Assembly: GCA_964035015.1 (NCBI GenBank)
Contig: OZ035998.1
Coordinates: 28,970,529-29,034,528, forward strand
DNA: 64,000 nt
Reading direction: 5' to 3'
From: Corallium rubrum
Lineage: Eukaryota > Cnidaria > Anthozoa > Scleralcyonacea > Coralliidae
Shown here: one piece after another, positions 58,473-64,000 of the stretch
How the letters are laid out: each line of letters opens with the position of its first letter
Numbering within the stretch: the stretch's first letter is position 1
Made by a program: the position numbers and the translations under genes
The notes under the pieces: model-generated
The model's database searches: none
The model's input: only the letters and a program-made list of their open reading frames with translations
What the model was told of the DNA's origin: nothing

Positions 58473-59798
58473 CGTCGGAAGTTAGGAAAGATATAGGAAA
58501 AATATCCACAAATATCACTGACAACTTTTCAGTAAAATGTTGCCGCACTGTTGCGAAGCGCCTTGTCGTTTCTTGGCCTTACCGAACAGCGAAGTGTCTG
58601 AGGGTCTTTAACCAAATGTTTTGCCAATGTTTTCCCGTCGGCATATTATATTATCGTCGGCATATATCGGTGTTTATTTTAAGATACTCTTGCGACTTGC
58701 CTCCACCAGTCTCGATAGTCTCCGTACAATGATGACAAATCCTAAGTTCTCTAACCCCTCCCTAACGACAAAGTTGAAAAATCTCCCAGAATATGGGAGA
58801 CACGTGACCAGCCCAGACCAGGGTCTTTTCGCAGCGGTGGGCGGGGGTGGGGGAGCGGAGATAAGACCCTGGGTACGAGGTTGACAATGTCGTTGAAGTT
58901 GCGTTTGTCCTAGGCTCCGCCCAGTAATTTTTTCCAATTTTATTAACTATTAAAATTTCTCAATATTATTCGTTAGATTGAGTTTATAATCTCACTGAAC
59001 GTAGAACCAGACCCATATAACCAAATTATGTATATGTCAACATGATCGTTTGAATATGACGAAAATATTGATTCAAACAAGGTGAAGATCGGATGTCTGT
59101 GAGAAAATGAATAAGCGATCGGACTCTGTCATTCCCTATTTATATTCGACAACTGAAATTATATTTCACTACTCAATGCCTCCTGGAGTTTTTGACTCTT
59201 TAAAATTTAATTAAGCCGTTATAATTTTGTAACAAAAATGTTTCCAGTACCTTGCAGTTTATTTTCATATCAAAATTTGTTACAGACGTATCGTTGGATG
59301 AAGAGATATTCGAACGCGGCTTTCTTGTTTACACTGTGTTTATGTTCGTCGAGACAAGAGTTCGTTGTCCCTTGGTGAAATCAGAAATGTATTATCTGAT
59401 CTCAGATAAACGTCGCTGTTATTACATGTTGAAATGGTCAGCAAATCAAAGTAGGTTGACTTCATGTAGCAAACAAGCGTATATACAATCAGGATACAAC
59501 CAGACAGGACCGTTCGTGTTCTCGGCTTCTCCGTTCTTGCCCTGTTAACCCAGCTAACCTGTCGTCAAGAGAATACAGTTTATACGAAGAACACTTTTCT
59601 TTTCAGCTAAGAAATAATTGCCAACCTGATTAATTCGTGTTCTTTATTTAAAATTAAAACAAATATCACAGCGATAATGCGATGTGGATCGTAGATCTGT
59701 AAAGTACGTTCATCCAGACGATTGATTATTCTTAAATTTTAATTAGACTTGACCTGTCAATCAACGATTTCAGCCAATGGGAATTTTGCGTTTGTCAG
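58473..59798. other. No gene recognised
   Basis: 58795-58885 is the inverse copy of the MITE at 56040. Bases 59252-59548 (+) encode 98 residues (LVYTVFMFVETRVRCPLVKS) with no recognised family. Confidence 0.4.
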
Positions 59799-60830
59799 GG
59801 CACGGGACAGAGGTGGTTGGACAAGTACCACGTGAATATTTCGACCAATGAAATGGCTTATTTTCTCATCGTTTGATCGGCTGAAAATTTTGCATTGGAC
59901 TTAGAATACCGAATATTACGCTATTGTCATTCATTTTTTTCTTTAAAAAAGCAGCGATATCGTTTGATATATTGTTGGACTATCCATATCTGCAGGATTT
60001 TGCAAGGTAAATGTATTTCTCTACTTTATTTTGATGGTTTATGTGGGTCGTGTCGCCCTAAGCGAAGACCCCACTTCCGGTTTCTCAACAATCTTCAAAG
60101 CAAAAAATCTCGAATTCCCATGGTTCGAATTCTCTCATTTTTGCGTAATAAGTTGAAGAAATGTCCATTCTTGGATTCTATGGAGGCGATCCCCAGCGAT
60201 CCCGGCACCGTTTTCGAGATATTCGCCATTGAATCAACCACGGTATTTCGGCGTTCGCTAAGATGGCGCTTAGTAAATTTAAGAGAACCTTTCGCCACTA
60301 AAGTTTGTTTTTTTCTCAAGAATTTTGGAAGTTTCCTAATATTTCGAGCTTTATTCTTTAGAGTAAGTGTAGAATGAGTGGTGGACAATTATCAAAGAGT
60401 AAAATTTGGTATTTGTCTGTTTTTATGGTCCAAAACGCTTGACCTCGCTATATAAAAACACCATTCTGGAAGAAATGTATACATATCAGGCCTACATATA
60501 TTCTGTAAATATTATTATAGAACGTACTGAACTTTCTTAAAGATCTGCTATATATGTATACAGGCCTGATATGTATTAATATTTTTTTATATATTAAATA
60601 ACATTGTGTATTTGTGTTCCATGACAGCATATGATTATTAAAATTGATGTGTGGATAATTATTTGTAGTTTACCTGTATTGTTGTTGGTCATTGTTATTG
60701 TGAATAATATATTATAGTTGTAGTATTAATTTTTTTTTTGCTAATTTGTTATAATTTGTTGTTGTTCGTATTGTTTTTAGTATACAAATATTTATCATAG
60801 GACTTTAGCCAAGTGTGTGTCTGTGTGTCT

Positions 60831-60862
<32 letters not shown>

Positions 60863-62290
60863 CGTGCAATTGTGTCCACCCCTTGATTTGTACACCCATG
60901 AAGTGAATACAATAGTTGGGCATTGGCTATACAGTCAACTTTTAAGACACGAAAAGGTTAATAATTCCATCTCACTTCCTATGTTTTACAGGAAGTGAAG
61001 AGATACAGTACAGATGTCAGTGTTGGAATAACTTGCCTTGGCACAAGCACCAATCTGAACAGGATTTTTATGATTATAAATTGATGGATTCTCTTTTGCC
61101 AAATAACATTCAAATATGTAGTTTGATGTTTTGCATGTTATCAGTTGTATAATTACATAACAATGCATAATTGTGGATATAACTAATAAAATTTTAACAG
61201 AGGTATTATCTCACATAGTATACAATTCAAATGCTGTGTCTCAAAGCCTAATTAAATGCCTGGATATTATTCATCCCTTTGCCTTTGAGTGCTACTGCAT
61301 GTACATACTGATAGACAGTGAACTCTGTCTAAGACAGACACCCTTGGGCTGGACTTTGTCTGTCTTATAGTTCATTTTATTGGACTTTGTCTGTCTTATA
61401 GTTTGATTACCCATTCACTTTTCTGATGCACTCTCTAAAGTTGATGTTTTCTTGGTAGGGGGGGGGGGGGATGCTTGACTGCAAAAATGTAAGATCAATA
61501 TTGAGCAACATTTTAATTTTATTCAAGTTCCTTATTTACATATATATTTAGGATACAGGAAATACACTTTATTTGATAAAATAGGAATATTTAAACATTT
61601 GACCAGTTATATAACAAGTTTATCAATAGATTCTGGAGGCAATTCAATAAATTATCTCGATTTTGGATTTTGAATTAACCTTAATACAAAGAAAAATACA
61701 AGATAGTTATTGAATAATAAATTTTAGGCTAGCTTTATTCACAATTTTATAAAATTTGGGATACAAGTAAGCTAAAGTATAGGAAAAGGGAAATCATAAA
61801 CCACTAAACAACAAATAATGTTGAGTTCTCAAATCTCACCTCACGCTTTTTTCCAGTTGTAACGAATCACACGTTGCACCACACTACCAAATCATCCTTC
61901 ATTGTAAATATCTAAATTCATTTCTGATTTGTAACATAAAATGCATCGAATCAGGATTGAGTTAGCCTGTAAACAGACTGTCTTCAGGGGGGTGTAGGAT
62001 TGAGTAGTCCTTGAAAACGATCTTGAATGGCCATTGTCATGAATATACGCCAAATAAAGCACAATCTGATCATATTAATTGTCTATGATCGTCACGGATT
62101 GTTCTCGTATTTTCTTGCCCATCAGATTTATAAATTCTGGATCAACTGTGACGAGTTTTCAACAGTTTTTGTGCATCTAGTCCACAGGGGCAAGTTCATT
62201 CCTCGTCTGCGGTCAGATGCAAATGAATCGATTTTAGCGTTAGGACCATGATGCTTTGCGTGACTTGTCCAACCTCCTCTGGGCACGGGA
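59799..62290. mobile_element. TIR element copy B, 9-bp target duplication
   Basis: The element is 59808-62281 (2474 bp), with the same termini as copy A. GGCACGGGA is duplicated at 59799-59807 and 62282-62290. It is shorter than copy A through many small and a few large deletions. A (TG)n then poly-G tract (60820-60860) stands where copy A has GGGGATGGGGTGGGGGGTG. The 160-codon ORF at 59895 is broken in copy A, so it is not a conserved gene. Confidence 0.9.
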
Positions 62291-62375
62291 AATGCAACTT
62301 CAACGACATTGTCATTCTCGTCCCCAGAGCCTCTCCCGTGCTGGCGCGCGGTAAAGGCTCTGGGAATCCATATAT
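62291..62375. repeat. 'CCCAGAGCCT' MITE, copy 1
   Basis: ATTCTCGTCCCCAGAGCCTC ... GGTAAAGGCTCTGGGAATCC. Its inverse relative is at 63048-63110. Confidence 0.7.
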
Positions 62376-63040
62376 CATCGCGATCTGATTGGTTGTTCAA
62401 ATTCAAAGGCCTATATATAACGGAGCTTGTTTATAAATAAACAGTATTTGAAACACGAAAACTGACAACGAAGCACAATTCTAATCATAATTCTAATCCG
62501 AACAATTTAATCGAACGTTTATCAAAGCAATCAACCTGTTTCCCCTTATATATAATTAAATCAAACACAGAAGACAGATAGCAATTTGAAACAGATAGAC
62601 GATCGACCGAACACTGCAGGCTGTTCGTGCATGGTACATATTAAGAATCTCAATGTATAGATCAAATATAAACGAACGGTGCAACAAATTAAAGAGAACT
62701 ACCTTCACCAAAAGAGGCCGTAAATACGAAGAAATTCCGACGTGGCTCTATTGCCAAGCTCGGAAGCGAACTGGTATTAAAATTTTAATGTCTTCTGTCC
62801 CGCCGAGTAAACACGGCGATAAGCCACGCTTGACAAATACCTTCTTCGAACGGAATGTCCCACAATCACAACTGTTCTAAAGTCAAACGAGTTAATACGA
62901 GGCAGCCAAATCGCCAGAATCGAAAACAAAAGGAAAATTTATATTCCAAACAACTGTCGATGATCTCGTGTCCAAGTCCCAAACCGCGAAGTTAAACGCA
63001 TGCGCTTTTGAAAGAACACCAAAGAATCTTGGTGTTCCGG
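62376..63040. other. Unassigned
   Basis: Bases 62653-62880 (+) encode 75 residues (KRTTFTKRGRKYEEIPTWLY) with no recognised domain. A TATATATAA-like box lies near 62411, but no gene model can be supported. Confidence 0.3.
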
Positions 63041-63047
63041 TTTGGAT

Positions 63048-63180
63048 TCTCCCAGAGCCTTTACCGCGCGCCAGCACGGGAGAGGCTCTGGGGACGAGAA
63101 TGCGACATTGTCCACAGTCCCTCCATTCTCGTTCCCAGAGCCTTCTCACGCGGGCCGCGCAAACGAAGGCTCTGGGATAA
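63048..63180. repeat. 'CCCAGAGCCT' MITE, two abutting copies
   Basis: Two adjacent hairpins, CCCAGAGCCTTTACCGCGCG ... GAGGCTCTGGGGACGAGAAT and TTCTCGTTCCCAGAGCCTTC ... GAAGGCTCTGGGATAATCC. Confidence 0.75.
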
Positions 63181-63410
63181 TCCATTTCAAATCGACATTC
63201 TATTGGTTGAATAATTGACATTTGAAAATCTGTATTCCTTGTTCTTTCGAAAGCCTTGAGGGTTTCAAATTTTATCTGGCGACTGAAACTTGTCAAGAAC
63301 CAAACCTCCGGAACCAAACAGCAGTTGAACAGCAAGTATTCGGTGGCTTATGAATGGTTTCGAAAGGGAAAGCGGTGAGTACTGAAGTGGCGTGTTGCCC
63401 GAGGTGCGGT

Positions 63411-63965
63411 ATCTTGTCAGTTGTGGAACAAGATGGCTAGTAATTTCAGAACTACATATCGTTGAAGTATATGGTGTACGTATGTTGTTAGGTGTTGAAT
63501 GAACATTTTATTAAACTTATTAAAATGTCCAAAATGTGCGAACCACTGTTTGAAATAATATTACAAATAAACAGGAAATTGACTTCTCACGAGTATTACA
63601 GAATTTTAGATATCTTTTGAAATACTTAACGCACAACATTGAGATATATATCATACAGAAGCTATTGAAAAATTCTATTCGTGGTGAAAATTTAAGGTTC
63701 TAGTTAAACGGGAAATATTTAAAAATTGGAAAAACGTCTGTCGTTTTGGTTCATATAGCGTCGGTTTCCTGTTTATATTATTACGAACAGTGGTTCGCAG
63801 TTCGCACATTTTGGACAGTATAACAAGTTTCATAAAACGCCGAATCTTGAACTATACATCAAATGAAGTTCATTCAACATCTAACAACATACGTACACAA
63901 TATATTCCAACGATACGTAGTTCTTAAATTACTAGTCATCTTGTTCCACAGTGACAATATGCCGT
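63411..63965. repeat. Long inverted-repeat element, relative of 18888-19798
   Basis: GTGGAACAAGATGGCTAGTA mirrors TACTAGTCATCTTGTTCCAC-type sequence at the right; both arms contain GTACGTATGTTGTTAG or its inverse and AAAATGTCCAAAATGTGCG-type sequence, as in the 18.9 kb element. Confidence 0.8.
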
Positions 63966-64000
63966 ATTGCCGCCGTGCCACCTTGGCTACGACAAGTTTG

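Noticed and set aside
59895-60377. 160-codon ORF within TIR element copy B
   Set aside because: The collinear region of copy A is broken by frameshifts and stops, so the frame is not conserved.

Overview
The window looks like animal nuclear DNA, most likely from a cnidarian and probably an anthozoan. It is AT-rich, its genes have GT-AG introns, and it is packed with microsatellites, hairpin MITEs, tRNA- and 5S-derived SINEs and fragments of DNA transposons. The recognisable proteins (free-standing P2X7-type 'ballast' domains, transposase-like GDG/DSPG proteins, secreted proteins ending in a WYGEDL-type motif) are ones I associate with cnidarian gene sets. The species call is inference, and there are no bacterial or organellar features.

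Layout. Bases 3-5405 hold two convergent, apparently intact spliced genes: a transposase-like gene on + (open at the window edge) and a gene on - that joins a CXC-like cysteine cluster, a basic segment and a P2X7 ballast domain. Bases 9664-12705 (-) hold three phase-0 exons resembling the zinc-binding ectodomain of a LIV-1 type ZIP transporter, with no membrane exons found. Bases 15317-16833 are a complete transposon copy with long terminal inverted repeats (TIRs) and an 8-bp target duplication; it carries convergent remnants of a zinc-finger gene and a RecQ-like helicase gene. From 17 to 29 kb there are mostly hairpin elements, a tandem SINE array and a truncated secreted-protein copy. Bases 32.5-35.3 kb hold a segmental duplication.

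Bases 35380-38557 are bracketed by a perfect 27-bp inverted repeat and repeat the arrangement of the first locus: a broken first exon like the transposase-like family on +, and a broken CXC/RG/ballast gene on -, the latter split by a retroposon tail. Two related 2.5-2.8 kb elements with the same TIRs and perfect 9-bp target duplications lie at 38616-41431 and 59808-62281. A degenerate Helitron occupies about 43.87-48.2 kb (-). Two short hAT-type elements with 8-bp target duplications lie at 48348-49015 and 51452-51624. Two tandem copies of a small secreted-protein gene lie at 52.9-55.6 kb (-). The rest of the right side is old repeat sequence.

The main candidate for an undescribed system is the two-gene convergent module, transposase-like gene plus CXC/P2X7-ballast gene. 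It is seen once intact and once as an internally deleted, TIR-bounded relic. I infer that it is a mobile element whose second protein is an accessory factor. The 15.3-16.8 kb element has a similar convergent two-gene layout with unrelated proteins.
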